Below, one piece after another: positions 7,701-15,847 of a stretch of 51,008 nt of DNA. The DNA lies in contig JALELH010000081.1 of NCBI GenBank assembly GCA_022768865.1, positions 1-51,008 on the forward strand, written 5' to 3'. The DNA comes from Spirochaetia bacterium. Its GTDB lineage: Bacteria; Spirochaetota; Spirochaetia; Treponematales; Treponemataceae. Made by a program: the position numbers and the translations under genes. Position 1 is the stretch's first letter, and each line of letters begins with the position of its first letter. The notes under the pieces were generated by a model. It made no database searches, had not been told where the DNA came from, and worked only from the letters and a program-made list of their open reading frames with translations.

Positions 7701-8139
7701 TTGCACGGCCGTTGTCAAAAATGCCTTCCAGCGTAGAAGTGTTTACAAGGAGTGACGTTGCCGTAATTGTCTGCTCTCCTTCAGAAGTACCGGACTGAAC
7801 AAGTTCTATGTTTCCTTTGGCAAAAAGCATTTCCGTCGTCCTGTTGTAGGTAATATCGTCTGCCTTGATTTCCAGTTTTGTACTGCCCTTTTCTACGGAA
7901 ACAGAAACATTGCCGGAAAGCAAAATCTCGTCTGTACCGTCAGTTTCGTTTGTCCTGTATGTTGAACTGTCTGCACCGTTTATGGTAATTACGGTTGTAT
8001 TGTTTTCTTCTTTTTGTTCTGCTGTTTCTTCTTTCTTTGACTTTTTAGATTCCTTTGCAAAAACCAGACTTACTCCTGCAAGAGCAAGGAGCAAGCAAAA
8101 GAGGATTTTGCAGATACGGTTTTTAAATCTAAAGTTCAA
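4768..8139 (-). CDS. lptD: LptD/OstA-like outer-membrane assembly protein
   Basis: The 1123-residue protein begins with a signal peptide (hydrophobic ILFCLLLALAGVSLVFA). An OstA/LptA-like beta-jellyroll domain follows (about 60-220; ADDITYNRTTEMLFAKGNIEL), and then a long beta-barrel region rich in aromatic residues and ending in short strands. That order matches LptD, the outer-membrane translocon for lipopolysaccharide-like glycolipid. As I recall, T. pallidum also has an LptD-like gene beside uvrA, although treponemes lack classical LPS. The cargo may be another glycolipid. A Lys/Glu-rich segment near residues 570-620 is an unusual insertion, probably a flexible loop. The gene is 24 bp downstream of uvrA and probably cotranscribed with it. 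Confidence 0.85.
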   Translation of the reverse strand: MNFRFKNRICKILFCLLLALAGVSLVFAKESKKSKKEETAEQKEENNTTVITINGADSSTYRTNETDGTDEILLSGNVSVSVEKGSTKLEIKADDITYNRTTEMLFAKGNIELVQSGTSEGEQTITATSLLVNTSTLEGIFDNGRAIHTQSDALNLPSGSTLIVAAKIFGRDSSSTIAFKKGELTFCDDENPHWKIKASRIWLLPGGEFAFFNAVVSVGHVPVLYLPAFYYPKDELIFNPSFGYKERYGYYFQTTTYLLGRKPLEEVDVSASSSSSTSSSSDKKTDHGEELTKGLFNFMKPSVLKEQRREGLVMHNLEDDYTGDTSHYLKIIGDYYANLGAMVGIDGVFAPSNEYVSSVSASLRLGFTNTVFYDNDTYTPYSSEGKKYKDSANFMGFHTPYRFGANFKADISKPLTFHLSMPVLSDPYFTEDFDSRSESLDWISFFMNNNKKDKTDDADTSTQTTSFTWDANTSFKIPVPDLFYPYISNVNVSNISSSLIFNTKNRNDAEWLKENEEWREKTPERSFFYPSQVTPIKISGKIEGTIFQYPPAAPKAVKTPSFATTLNIPEELMTEEEKKALEKKRQEEKAKKEAEEKGVAYEPPAQEEEKKEEEKKSDFTFSELDMQNIKGASKFEDGQYVLSYTISPQYISQLNYDATNLTNPEDFSWSDLYSSYYQVQVPSTLSSKLNLKDSIASVSNNFTFSPLIQKHPNLDGYTSDSAKNNVKLSDYKAKKMDLTNTNQLAFKPFRYTDYFKDSGLEWNTTIKLVKTEFIGDAENPEWDYITADLTDEECMTVHTMSAILAAKEGDYSQSFTMTSNLPPQKDEYNGTVTFGFPHLSTTATTGLYQKSKEEDEYLWNPFKQSATLKFFNGDLSFTESYNYDIEEWRKDSLKLTAAYKNLQLAYTMQYTTVYDFDRETFDWVQKEDKEFAPYNFSITYATQNKTYRYWKRRITWAPSLNTSLIYDCVRPTNSSFRFVPAVSFKIYDQFELTFSSESENNVIFRYFQDYVGYKDAVAGEKNVFKDLYNSFAFWGNGQFWDSDQENRKGSGFKIKNFKINVKRILHDWSLEGAVTFKPRYTTDSDGSKGFDYHPYITLAVSWHPMPSMKTNLVDDYGTWTLNP

Positions 8140-8163
8140 GTTCAGTTCTTTTTTATTATGTTT

Positions 8164-11112
8164 TTATTTGCCAGTAGAAAGTGCATCGCGTTCCTTTTCA
8201 CGCTTAAGCATTTCGCCAATATATTTTCCGGTATAGCTTTCCTTAACTTCAGAAACCTGTTCCGGTGTTCCCGTTGCAATAATCTGTCCGCCGCCTGCAC
8301 CGCCTTCAGGGCCCAGGTCTATTATATAGTCTGCCTGGCATATTACGTCCAGGTTGTGTTCTATCATAACTACGGAATTTCCTTTTTCTACCAGGGCATG
8401 GATTATCTGCATTAAGTTCATGACGTCTACAAAGTGCAATCCTGTTGTAGGTTCGTCTAAAATGTAAAGTGTCTTGCCTGTAGATGGGCGTGCAAGTTCT
8501 GCGGCAAGTTTAACACGCTGGGCTTCTCCGCCAGAAAGGGTAAGTGCATTCTGCCCTAAAGTAATGTAGCCTAAGCCCACATTCTTTAAAGTTTCAAGCT
8601 TGCGCTGAATGTGGGGAATGCCTGCAAAGAATTCTGCAGCGTCTTCTACTGTCATTTCAAGAACATCGCTGATGGATTTTCCTTTATACAATACTTCGAG
8701 GGTTTCCCTGTTGAATCTTTTCCCATGGCAAACATCACACTGAATGAATACATCGGGCAGGAAGTTCATTTCTATTGTAATTGTTCCCGCACCCTGACAG
8801 TTTTCGCACCGGCCGCCCTTTACGTTAAAGCTGAACCTGCCGGGCTTATAGCCTTTTGCCTTTGCTTCCGGCATGCATGAAAACAGTTCGCGGATTTTAT
8901 CAAAAACACCTATGTAGGTTACAGGGTTGCTGCGCGGAGTTCTGCCTATAGGGCTCTGGTCTATGTTGATTATTTTATCGATATTATCAAGGCCGGTTAT
9001 TTTTTTATATTCACCTACAGGAAATTCGCTCTTCATTATTTTGTTGCTTGCTGCAGGGAAAAATACGTCATTAAGCAAAGTAGATTTTCCGCTGCCTGAA
9101 ACACCCGTAATGCAGGTAAAAGTTCCAAGAGGAATATCGCAGGAAATATTCTTTAAGTTGTGTTCCGTAACACCCTGAATGGAAATAAACTTGCCGTTGC
9201 CGCATCTTCTTTGCTGTGGAATCTTCATGCGGATAAGGCCTGCAAGATATTTGCCCGTAATGCTGCCCGGGTTTTTCATTACGTTCTGCGGAGTGTCACT
9301 TGCCATTACCTGTCCGCCGTGAACACCGGCACCAGGGCCAATGTCTACAAGCCAGTCTGCCGTTAGCAAAGTCTGCTCGTCATGTTCAACAACAATTACG
9401 GTGTTGCCTAAGTCACGCAGATACAGAAGGGAATCTATAAGGCGCTGGTTGTCCCGCTGATGAAGGCCGATGGAAGGTTCATCAAGGATATACATTACGC
9501 CCGTTAAGCCTGAACCTATCTGCGTAGAAAGACGAATGCGCTGTGCTTCTCCGCCGGAAAGGGTTGCCGCACTGCGCTGCAATGTAAGGTAGTCAAGGCC
9601 TACGTTTTTAAGGAAAGAAAGGCGGCTTGTAATTTCCTTTAATACCTGGGCTGCAATTTTCTGCTCTGTTTCAGTAAGCTTTAAGTTCTTAAAGAATTCT
9701 ATTGTGTCGCTTACGGAAAGTTCAGTTAAATCCCATATGTTCATGCCGCCAACGGTTACGCCAAGGGCTTCTTTTCTTAAGCGTTTGCCTCCGCAGCTTT
9801 TGCATTCCTTGTGAGACATGTATTTTTCAAGGTTTTCACGGGCGTTATCTCCCCATGCTTCTGCATAGCGGCGGCGCAGTTCAGAAAACACACCTGTCCA
9901 AGGCCTGTTGTATGTACTTGTGCCTTCACCACTCTGCTTTTTATAAATCCATTTAAGGGGTCTGTCTCCAGTACCGTTCCACAAAATGTCTGACTGTTTT
10001 TTATTCATTTCTTTAAGGGGAGTATCCATGCTGAATTCCATGTCCTTAAAGATTGCACCAAACATGGCTTCGTTCCATGCGCTGTCAGGGTTAAAGGGAA
10101 CAAGGCCGTTTTCGTTAAAGCTTAAGGCAGAATCCGGCATTATAAGGTCACGGTCAAATTCCATTTTTTCTCCAAGGCCCGTGCAGTCAGGGCATGCACC
10201 AAAAGGATTATTGAATGAAAACAATCTTGGCTGAAGTTCCGGAACGGAAATACCGCAGTCAGGGCATGCGTTTTTCTGGCTGAAGAAAACTTCTTCTTCT
10301 ATATAATCTGCATCCCTGTCGTATTTAGCTCCCTTTAAATCCATTGCCCTGCATACTTCGTTATAGGCATCTTCCCCTTTGTTTACACGGCGCAGGGCAA
10401 CTACAATGCCGCCGGAAGAACGCAGTGCCGTTTCTACAGAATCTGCAAGGCGTTTTCTTATGTCCTTTTTTAACACAATGCGGTCTACTACAATTTCTAT
10501 GGTGTGCTTTTTCTGCTTATCCAGCTTTATGGAATCTTCAAGTTCTACCATCAGGCCGTCTATGCGTGCGCGCACAAAGCCGCTCTTTTTTGCGTCTTCT
10601 ATTATTTTCTGGTGTTCACCTTTTTTGCCGCGGATTACTGGTGCAATTAATGTAAGTTTTGTTCCTTCGTTCCATGAAAGGATTGTATCTATAATCTGGT
10701 CAATGGACTGTTCCTTAATTTCCCTGCCGCACTGTGGGCAATGAGCCTTGCCTATGCGTGAAAACAAAAGGCGGTAATAGTCATAGATTTCCGTTACGGT
10801 GCCTACTGTTGAACGCGGATTTTTATGGGTTGTTTTCTGTTCTATGGAAATGGCAGGGCTTAAGCCTGTTATTAAATCTACATCAGGCTTGTCCATGCGG
10901 CCTAAAAACTGGCGTGCATAGGAAGAAAGGCTTTCCATGTATCTTCTCTGGCCTTCTGCAAAGAGAGTGTCAAAGGCAAGGGAAGATTTTCCGGAACCGG
11001 AAAGCCCTGATACTGCTACAAGTTTATTTCTTGGAATTTCTACTGAAATGTTTTTTAAGTTGTGCTCGCGTGCACCCTGAATACAGATTTTATCACCATC
11101 AAAGACGTTCAT
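8164..11112 (-). CDS. uvrA: Excinuclease ABC subunit A
   Basis: UvrA is the damage-recognition ATPase of nucleotide excision repair and works with UvrB and UvrC. The protein has two ABC ATPase modules. The N-terminal Walker A is [14 protein letters not shown] and the C-terminal one [16 protein letters not shown]. Signatures [11 protein letters not shown] and [12 protein letters not shown] are each followed by a Walker B ([22 protein letters not shown]). Zinc-binding CxxC pairs appear at CPQCG, CPDCG/CPDCTG and [16 protein letters not shown]. At 982 residues it is slightly longer than E. coli UvrA (940) but complete. No SOS box could be recognised upstream. Confidence 0.98.
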   Translation of the reverse strand: MNVFDGDKICIQGAREHNLKNISVEIPRNKLVAVSGLSGSGKSSLAFDTLFAEGQRRYMESLSSYARQFLGRMDKPDVDLITGLSPAISIEQKTTHKNPRSTVGTVTEIYDYYRLLFSRIGKAHCPQCGREIKEQSIDQIIDTILSWNEGTKLTLIAPVIRGKKGEHQKIIEDAKKSGFVRARIDGLMVELEDSIKLDKQKKHTIEIVVDRIVLKKDIRKRLADSVETALRSSGGIVVALRRVNKGEDAYNEVCRAMDLKGAKYDRDADYIEEEVFFSQKNACPDCGISVPELQPRLFSFNNPFGACPDCTGLGEKMEFDRDLIMPDSALSFNENGLVPFNPDSAWNEAMFGAIFKDMEFSMDTPLKEMNKKQSDILWNGTGDRPLKWIYKKQSGEGTSTYNRPWTGVFSELRRRYAEAWGDNARENLEKYMSHKECKSCGGKRLRKEALGVTVGGMNIWDLTELSVSDTIEFFKNLKLTETEQKIAAQVLKEITSRLSFLKNVGLDYLTLQRSAATLSGGEAQRIRLSTQIGSGLTGVMYILDEPSIGLHQRDNQRLIDSLLYLRDLGNTVIVVEHDEQTLLTADWLVDIGPGAGVHGGQVMASDTPQNVMKNPGSITGKYLAGLIRMKIPQQRRCGNGKFISIQGVTEHNLKNISCDIPLGTFTCITGVSGSGKSTLLNDVFFPAASNKIMKSEFPVGEYKKITGLDNIDKIINIDQSPIGRTPRSNPVTYIGVFDKIRELFSCMPEAKAKGYKPGRFSFNVKGGRCENCQGAGTITIEMNFLPDVFIQCDVCHGKRFNRETLEVLYKGKSISDVLEMTVEDAAEFFAGIPHIQRKLETLKNVGLGYITLGQNALTLSGGEAQRVKLAAELARPSTGKTLYILDEPTTGLHFVDVMNLMQIIHALVEKGNSVVMIEHNLDVICQADYIIDLGPEGGAGGGQIIATGTPEQVSEVKESYTGKYIGEMLKREKERDALSTGK

Positions 11113-11181
11113 AGGGAATATATTATAGTAAAAAAAACACGCAAAAACAATGCACGCACAAAAGCATTTGTGTTATTGAAA

Positions 11182-12345
11182 TTACAGTGAATTAAAATAT
11201 ATCTTTTCAACATCCTTGGGAGTAAGCTTTTTCCAGCCGTTTATGAAGCCGGCAGCTCCACACGCTTTTTTTGCCATTTTTTCAAAGTTATCTGAATTTA
11301 TGTTTATTTGTGAAAGAGTACTTTTTAAGCCTAGTTTGTTGTAGAAAAAATCTTTAACGCATTCGATTGCCTCTTTTGCAACGGTCATCATGTCTTTTGA
11401 CGCATCAAGGCCAAATACATTCACTCCAAAATCAAAGAATTTTGAAGCAGTTGTCTCGTCAAGAACATATTCCATCCATTTTGGAGTCAGGATAGCAAGG
11501 CCAAGTCCGTGAGTTATGTCGTAAACTGCACTAAGCTGGTGTTCCATTGCATGGCAGCTCCAAGGTGCTTTCTTGCATCCGAAAATGTAGCCGTTTATTG
11601 TCCAGGAAGAAGTCCACATTAAATTTGCACGTGCCTCATAGTTTTCAGGTTCCCTGATAGCAATCGGTGCATATTTGATTATGGTCTTCATCATGCCTTC
11701 CATCTGAGTATCCAGCATATAAAGATCCTGATTGCGGTTAAAGTAGACTTCCATTATGTGGCTTAACATGTCAGCACTTCCGCAAGCCGTCTGATATGGG
11801 CTTACAGTGTAAGTGAGGGTCGGATCGCAAAATGAAACGTTTGGAAAAAGTTTATCATCAATTAAGGCACATTTATCCAGTGTTTCAGGATTGTTTAGAA
11901 CGGCTGTATTATCCATTTCTGAACCGGTAGCAGAAAGGGTTAAAACACATACAAGCGGCAAAACATCCTGAACAGGTTCTTTTTTTGAAATAAAATCCCA
12001 TACATCAAAATCAACGCAGGCACCTGCCCTTATAAACTTTGAAGCATCCATGCTAGAGCCGCCGCCAACGGCCAGAACTACATCAATTTTATTTTCCTTG
12101 CAAAGTGCAATGCCTTTTCTTACAGAATCAACTTTCGGGTTTGGTTCAATACCAGATAGTTCAAAAACATTCAGCGAATTAGATTTTATCTGCTCAATTA
12201 TTTTATCGTAAAGGCCTGTTCTTTTAATTGAACCTCCGCCATAGACTAAAAGCACGTTCTTTCCAAATGAACTTAAAACGCTACCAAGGTTTTCAAGCTG
12301 CCCTTTTCCAAAATACATTTTTGTTGGTATGTGATATGTGAACAT
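11182..12345 (-). CDS. Iron-containing alcohol dehydrogenase (YqhD/butanol dehydrogenase type)
   Basis: This 387-residue enzyme is a group III, metal-dependent alcohol dehydrogenase that reduces aldehydes with NAD(P)H. The cofactor loop is GGGSSMD (95-100). The metal ligands expected for the family are present: D192 and H196 (SADMLSHIMEV), H265 (SCHAMEHQ) and H279 (DITHGLGLAIL). It begins MFTYHIPTKMYFG, as butanol dehydrogenases do, and an AGGAGA ribosome-binding site precedes the ATG. The gene follows the transporter operon in the same direction but has its own promoter candidate in the 98-bp gap. It may reduce an aldehyde made by the amine/amino-acid oxidase encoded further upstream; that link is an inference. 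Confidence 0.9.
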   Translation of the reverse strand: MFTYHIPTKMYFGKGQLENLGSVLSSFGKNVLLVYGGGSIKRTGLYDKIIEQIKSNSLNVFELSGIEPNPKVDSVRKGIALCKENKIDVVLAVGGGSSMDASKFIRAGACVDFDVWDFISKKEPVQDVLPLVCVLTLSATGSEMDNTAVLNNPETLDKCALIDDKLFPNVSFCDPTLTYTVSPYQTACGSADMLSHIMEVYFNRNQDLYMLDTQMEGMMKTIIKYAPIAIREPENYEARANLMWTSSWTINGYIFGCKKAPWSCHAMEHQLSAVYDITHGLGLAILTPKWMEYVLDETTASKFFDFGVNVFGLDASKDMMTVAKEAIECVKDFFYNKLGLKSTLSQININSDNFEKMAKKACGAAGFINGWKKLTPKDVEKIYFNSL

Positions 12346-12393
12346 AATTTCTCCTGTAAAAAAGATGCGCTATTTTAGCGGCTTTGAACTGAA

Positions 12394-12440
12394 GGAGTTC
12401 TCGGAGTAAAAATTATAGCGGGAACTCCCCACGCACATTA
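12394..12440 (-). promoter_or_regulatory. Promoter candidate of the alcohol dehydrogenase, with inverted repeat
   Basis: On the minus strand an exact TATAAT lies at 12417-12412. The -35 at 17 bp spacing is poor (TAATGT, 12440-12435). An inverted repeat, GGAGTTC (12394-12400) and GAACTCC (12422-12428), brackets the -10 box. A regulator could bind it, or it could form a hairpin in read-through RNA from the upstream kinase-like gene. Confidence 0.4.
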
Positions 12441-12443
12441 AAA

Positions 12444-13109
12444 TCAATACTTGGAGTCTGATTTTTCTGCAGTTTTCAAATCCGGAAACTTCATGAAAAG
12501 AGCATGTTCTATCATTTCTACGCAACCGTCAATACCAAGTCTTGCTGTATTCAAAGTAAGATCGTAGTTTACCGGGTTTGTCCAGTAATTTCCACCTGTG
12601 TAGTAAGCGTAATATTCTGCACGATATTTGTCGGTTTCTGTGATTGAAATGTCAGCCGTTTCTGCTGTTACGCCCATTTTTTTCATGATTCTAGGGCGGC
12701 AGAAAGAACGAGGAGCTTCGATGTAAACGCTTAATACTCTCTCTTTGTCTTTCAAAACCCAGTCGGCTGCTTTTCCAACAATTACGCTGCTTTCAGTATT
12801 ATATAATTCAAGGATAATCTGCTTTTCATAATCGTAAAGCTGGTCATCACTTGCAAATTTATTTTTTTCCGGCGTTGGAGTGCTTCTGCGAGGAAGACCT
12901 CGGAGCAGCGTTGTAATGCCGGATTTCTTCTGGCGAAGTTTTTCATTTACTTCTTCAAAAAGCTGCTTGTCAATTCCAGAAAGCTGAGAAGCCAGTGTTA
13001 AAATGCGGTTTTCATAACAATGAATTCCAAGCTTTTTTGCTACTTCTGACGCAATTTCTTTTCCGCCAGAACCAAATCCACGTGCAATTGTAATTGTATA
13101 GTTTTCCAT
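12444..13109 (-). CDS. Cytidylate kinase-like protein
   Basis: The 221-residue protein belongs to the cytidylate kinase-like family (P-loop fold). The N-terminus TITIARGFGSGGKEIASEVA replaces the classical GxxGxGKS loop with GFGSGGKE, as in that family. The segment VIVGKAADWVL and the arginine-containing APRSFCRPRIM are also family-like. The true cmk lies separately at 26251-26883, so this one probably does not serve general CMP phosphorylation. It is 28 bp behind the ABC ATPase gene and probably cotranscribed with the transporter. Relatives are often found beside membrane transport genes, but their substrate is not established to my knowledge. Confidence 0.8.
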   Translation of the reverse strand: MENYTITIARGFGSGGKEIASEVAKKLGIHCYENRILTLASQLSGIDKQLFEEVNEKLRQKKSGITTLLRGLPRRSTPTPEKNKFASDDQLYDYEKQIILELYNTESSVIVGKAADWVLKDKERVLSVYIEAPRSFCRPRIMKKMGVTAETADISITETDKYRAEYYAYYTGGNYWTNPVNYDLTLNTARLGIDGCVEMIEHALFMKFPDLKTAEKSDSKY

Positions 13110-13137
13110 AATCTGTTCCTGTCTTATGCCTTTTAAT

Positions 13138-13911
13138 TTAGTTTTCCATATATCTTTTTAAGAACTCTTTCATTCTTGGTGTTTTTGGATTAGTAAAAAT
13201 TACGTCTGGCGTATCGTTTTCTACAATATATCCCTGATCCATGAAAATCGTCCTGGTTGAAACATCCTTTGCAAAAGCCATCTCGTGTGTAACAATCATC
13301 ATTGTAAGACCTTCTTTTGCCAGGTCTTTCATTACGCTTAATACTTCTCCGACCATTTCAGGATCAAGAGCAGAAGTCGGTTCATCGAATAAAAGCATTT
13401 CGGGCTGCATTGTAAGGGCTCGGGCTATGGCCACACGCTGCTTTTGTCCGCCAGAAAGCTGAGCCGGCCGAGCATTTATGTATGGAGCCATTCCAACCTG
13501 CCTTAGATATTTGATTGCCAGAAATCTTGCTTCATCTTTTTTCATTTTAAGAACTTTTGTAGTTCCTGCCATGCAGTTTTCAAGGACTGTCATATTATTA
13601 AAAAGATTGAAGGACTGAAACACCATTCCGACACGGCTTCTGAATTTGTTCAATTCTTTTGAATTTGTGCCCACTTCTTTTCCGTTAAAGAAAATGTGTC
13701 CGCTTGTTTTTAATTCAAGCCCGTTTATACATCGCAATAAAGTTGATTTTCCTGAACCGGAAGAACCAATAACGCAAACTACTTCGCCTTTATTAATCTG
13801 GAAATCCAGGTCCTTAAGAACTTCGTGCGTTCCAAAAGATTTTACTAAGTGTTCTACTTTTAAAAGAGGCCCTGCGTCCTCTGGCCTACCTGAAGTCTGT
13901 TCTGCACTCAT
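13138..13911 (-). CDS. Polar amino-acid-type ABC transporter, ATP-binding protein
   Basis: This 257-residue ATPase has Walker [14 protein letters not shown], the signature [15 protein letters not shown], Walker [15 protein letters not shown] and the switch histidine in MMIVTHEM. Length and motifs fit the GlnQ/HisP group, which energises uptake of polar amino acids and opines. The motif [15 protein letters not shown] is typical of this subgroup. It lies 21 bp downstream of the permease and shares an operon with the binding protein. Confidence 0.93.
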   Translation of the reverse strand: MSAEQTSGRPEDAGPLLKVEHLVKSFGTHEVLKDLDFQINKGEVVCVIGSSGSGKSTLLRCINGLELKTSGHIFFNGKEVGTNSKELNKFRSRVGMVFQSFNLFNNMTVLENCMAGTTKVLKMKKDEARFLAIKYLRQVGMAPYINARPAQLSGGQKQRVAIARALTMQPEMLLFDEPTSALDPEMVGEVLSVMKDLAKEGLTMMIVTHEMAFAKDVSTRTIFMDQGYIVENDTPDVIFTNPKTPRMKEFLKRYMEN

Positions 13912-13932
13912 ACTAATACCCCTTTTTAACTA

Positions 13933-14688
13933 TTACTGGGACTCTTCCGAAGTCATGTATTCTACGGCCAGTTCGTAATCTTTTTGAGCAAAAGCTTTTT
14001 CTTCTACAACTTGCAGAATCTTTGTAAAAATCGAGCAGATTATAAAATAGAAGATTGCACAAATGATGTATGATTCAAAATACCTGTAGTAGATTCCTGC
14101 TGCACTTTTTGTAGCAAAATACAGTTCGTAAACACCGATTACGTTTAATACCGAAGTCATCTTCAGGTTAGTCAAAAACTGATTTACCATTTCAGGGTCT
14201 ATATTTCTAAATGCCTGTGGTAAAATAACTATGAACATTGTTTTTGTGTGGCTCATGCCAAGTGCAAATCCACCTTCCAGCTGACCTTTATCGATTGATA
14301 AAATGCCGCCACGAACTGTTTCTGCCATGTATGCGCCTGTGTTCATCATCAATACGATTAAAGATGCAATAAATGGAGAAATTTCCATTCCGCTGTTTCT
14401 TAAACCGTAATAAAATACCATTGCCTGGACCATCATTGGAGTGCCGCGGAACACAGCAACAAAAATCATGCAAACTGGTTTTAATATTCTAAAAACAATT
14501 CTTTTGATTATTTCATCACCTTTTGTAATCGGAGTTGCCTGAACAAGACCAATTGCAAAACCTAACATATAACCTAAAATAGTTCCAATTATGGCAATTT
14601 CAAGGGTAAGAACTGTTCCTTTCAAAAAGTAAGCGTAATAGTTCTTAAAGATAAACCATATCCAATAAAGTAAACCCTGATTATTCAT
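13933..14688 (-). CDS. Amino-acid-type ABC transporter permease
   Basis: This 251-residue membrane protein has about five transmembrane segments and the HisM/GlnP-type N-terminal region (GTVLTLEIAIIGTILGYMLG). The cytoplasmic loop that contacts the ATPase reads GGFALGMSHTKTMFIVILPQAF, with the EAA-like Gly and the ILPQAFR element. There is only one permease gene, so the transporter probably works as a homodimer of it. It lies between the binding-protein and ATPase genes, with a hairpin just upstream that may lower its expression relative to the binding protein. Confidence 0.92.
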   Translation of the reverse strand: MNNQGLLYWIWFIFKNYYAYFLKGTVLTLEIAIIGTILGYMLGFAIGLVQATPITKGDEIIKRIVFRILKPVCMIFVAVFRGTPMMVQAMVFYYGLRNSGMEISPFIASLIVLMMNTGAYMAETVRGGILSIDKGQLEGGFALGMSHTKTMFIVILPQAFRNIDPEMVNQFLTNLKMTSVLNVIGVYELYFATKSAAGIYYRYFESYIICAIFYFIICSIFTKILQVVEEKAFAQKDYELAVEYMTSEESQ

Positions 14689-14711
14689 AACCCGTTCCTG
14701 TTTTATTAAAT

Positions 14712-14743
14712 AAAAGCGTCCCTGATTTTACAAAGACGCTTTT
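14712..14743. terminator. Hairpin between binding-protein and permease genes
   Basis: AAAAGCGTC (14712-14720) and GACGCTTTT (14735-14743) form a 9-bp stem with T-rich flanks. On the minus strand it follows the binding-protein gene and probably acts as a partial terminator or mRNA stabiliser, allowing more binding protein than permease. Confidence 0.65.
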
Positions 14744-14762
14744 GTCTGTTGAATAAAGTTTA

Positions 14763-15677
14763 TTAGTTACTCAACGGTTGTGTTTCAATAGCAATCTTCA
14801 TGTATTTGTCCATTGAATCCTGATTCCAGCCGATTGCTTTCATAGCTTTTTTAAGGGCTTCTACGGCAACTGTGTTTCCTTCAAGAACTGATGGTGTACA
14901 GGTATCGCTTGCACCTTCCGGAGTTACAAAATCATGATCTTTTTCAAGACTGATAATTACAACATTCGGGTTTGAAAGGCATCCTGAATATGCTGTAGGC
15001 CAGTCCATTACTGCACAATCAACATCGCCCATGGCAACTTTCATAATTGCTTCAGTGCAAGTATCCGGGAATGGTTTCATAACAGCATCCGGAACCTGCT
15101 TTATGTAAGCCGGCCAGTTTGTATTGATTTGTGTTGTAAATGTTAATCCCTTGAAATCTTCAAGTTTTGTATATTTTTCATAAGGGCTTCCTTTCTTTAC
15201 GATGATTACGTTAAATCTGTTGTAGTATGGATCAATGTAATCAAGGAATGTATCTCGTTCTTCTGAATAAATTGAACCAGATTCTACAAGGTCGTAATCT
15301 CCGGCTTTTAAACCAATCCAGATAGCTGCCCAGTCATTTTTGTGAACTTCAAGAGTAAGTCCCATTTCATCAGCAAGCATCTGAGAAAAAATTACGTCGT
15401 AACCAAAGCAGTAGTCTGGAGAACCGTAAATTGGAACAGCTTTGTATTCCGGATGATCCGGAACTTTAGTTGTCGGCTGGGTCCAGTTGAATGGAGCATA
15501 GGCGCATTCAATACCGATTCTAAGTTTTCCTTTTACCTGTTTAGCAAACTCAGCGTATTCTGGTTTTCCATTGTAAACATATTCAGCTTCTGTCTTTTTT
15601 TTGCTGCAGGAAATAAAAGACAGGGTTAGTCCTATAAGGCCAATTCCCAATGCAAGATTTCTAACTGCTCTTTTCAT
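14763..15677 (-). CDS. Substrate-binding lipoprotein of the amino-acid ABC transporter
   Basis: The 304-residue protein has a lipoprotein signal peptide ending LSFISC, so C24 should be lipidated. After it comes a family-3-type periplasmic binding protein: LRIGIECAYAPFNWTQ is the usual first strand, FGYDVIFSQMLADEMGL the next conserved block, and LKAGDYDLVESGSIYSEERD the hinge region. Such proteins bind polar amino acids or opines; the insertion TTKVPDHPEYKAVPIYGSP is unlike the classic members. It is the first gene of the transporter operon. GAGGT before the ATG is a good ribosome-binding site. Confidence 0.92.
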   Translation of the reverse strand: MKRAVRNLALGIGLIGLTLSFISCSKKKTEAEYVYNGKPEYAEFAKQVKGKLRIGIECAYAPFNWTQPTTKVPDHPEYKAVPIYGSPDYCFGYDVIFSQMLADEMGLTLEVHKNDWAAIWIGLKAGDYDLVESGSIYSEERDTFLDYIDPYYNRFNVIIVKKGSPYEKYTKLEDFKGLTFTTQINTNWPAYIKQVPDAVMKPFPDTCTEAIMKVAMGDVDCAVMDWPTAYSGCLSNPNVVIISLEKDHDFVTPEGASDTCTPSVLEGNTVAVEALKKAMKAIGWNQDSMDKYMKIAIETQPLSN

Positions 15678-15714
15678 ACTTTACCTCGCTTTCTAAAGTA
15701 AAATTTATAAAAAT

Positions 15715-15760
15715 AAAGGCGTTAAAAGAAACTTCATGTCTTGTTTCTCTTAACGCCTTT
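15715..15760 (-). terminator. Strong bidirectional hairpin behind the AraC gene
   Basis: AAAGGCGTTAAAAGAAAC (15715-15732) pairs with GTTTCTCTTAACGCCTTT (15743-15760), an 18-bp stem with one mismatch. On the minus strand a T-rich stretch follows. It should end the AraC transcript. It also lies between the shared 19-bp motif and the binding-protein start, so it could attenuate transcription that begins further upstream. Confidence 0.75.
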
Positions 15761-15795
15761 GTTACGGATATATTATTGATTAATTACTCTCAGGA

Positions 15796-15814
15796 CTTGT
15801 AAAAACTTGCATTG
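15796..15814. promoter_or_regulatory. Shared 19-bp motif, copy 1
   Basis: CTTGTAAAAACTTGCATTG matches 20365-20383 at 18 of 19 positions. Both copies lie upstream of the minus-strand operons of this island, in the same orientation. It is a candidate binding site for the AraC regulator encoded next to it (15848-16669). On the minus strand both copies also contain a short ORF beginning M(Q/R)VFT. Confidence 0.6.
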
Positions 15815-15847
15815 TTTCTTCTTCTCTTTTTTGATTAAAAAAGCTTT

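Noticed and set aside
15678..15790. Glycine riboswitch before the transporter
   Set aside because: Apart from one long hairpin there is no conserved aptamer core; considered because of the HcnABC similarity.
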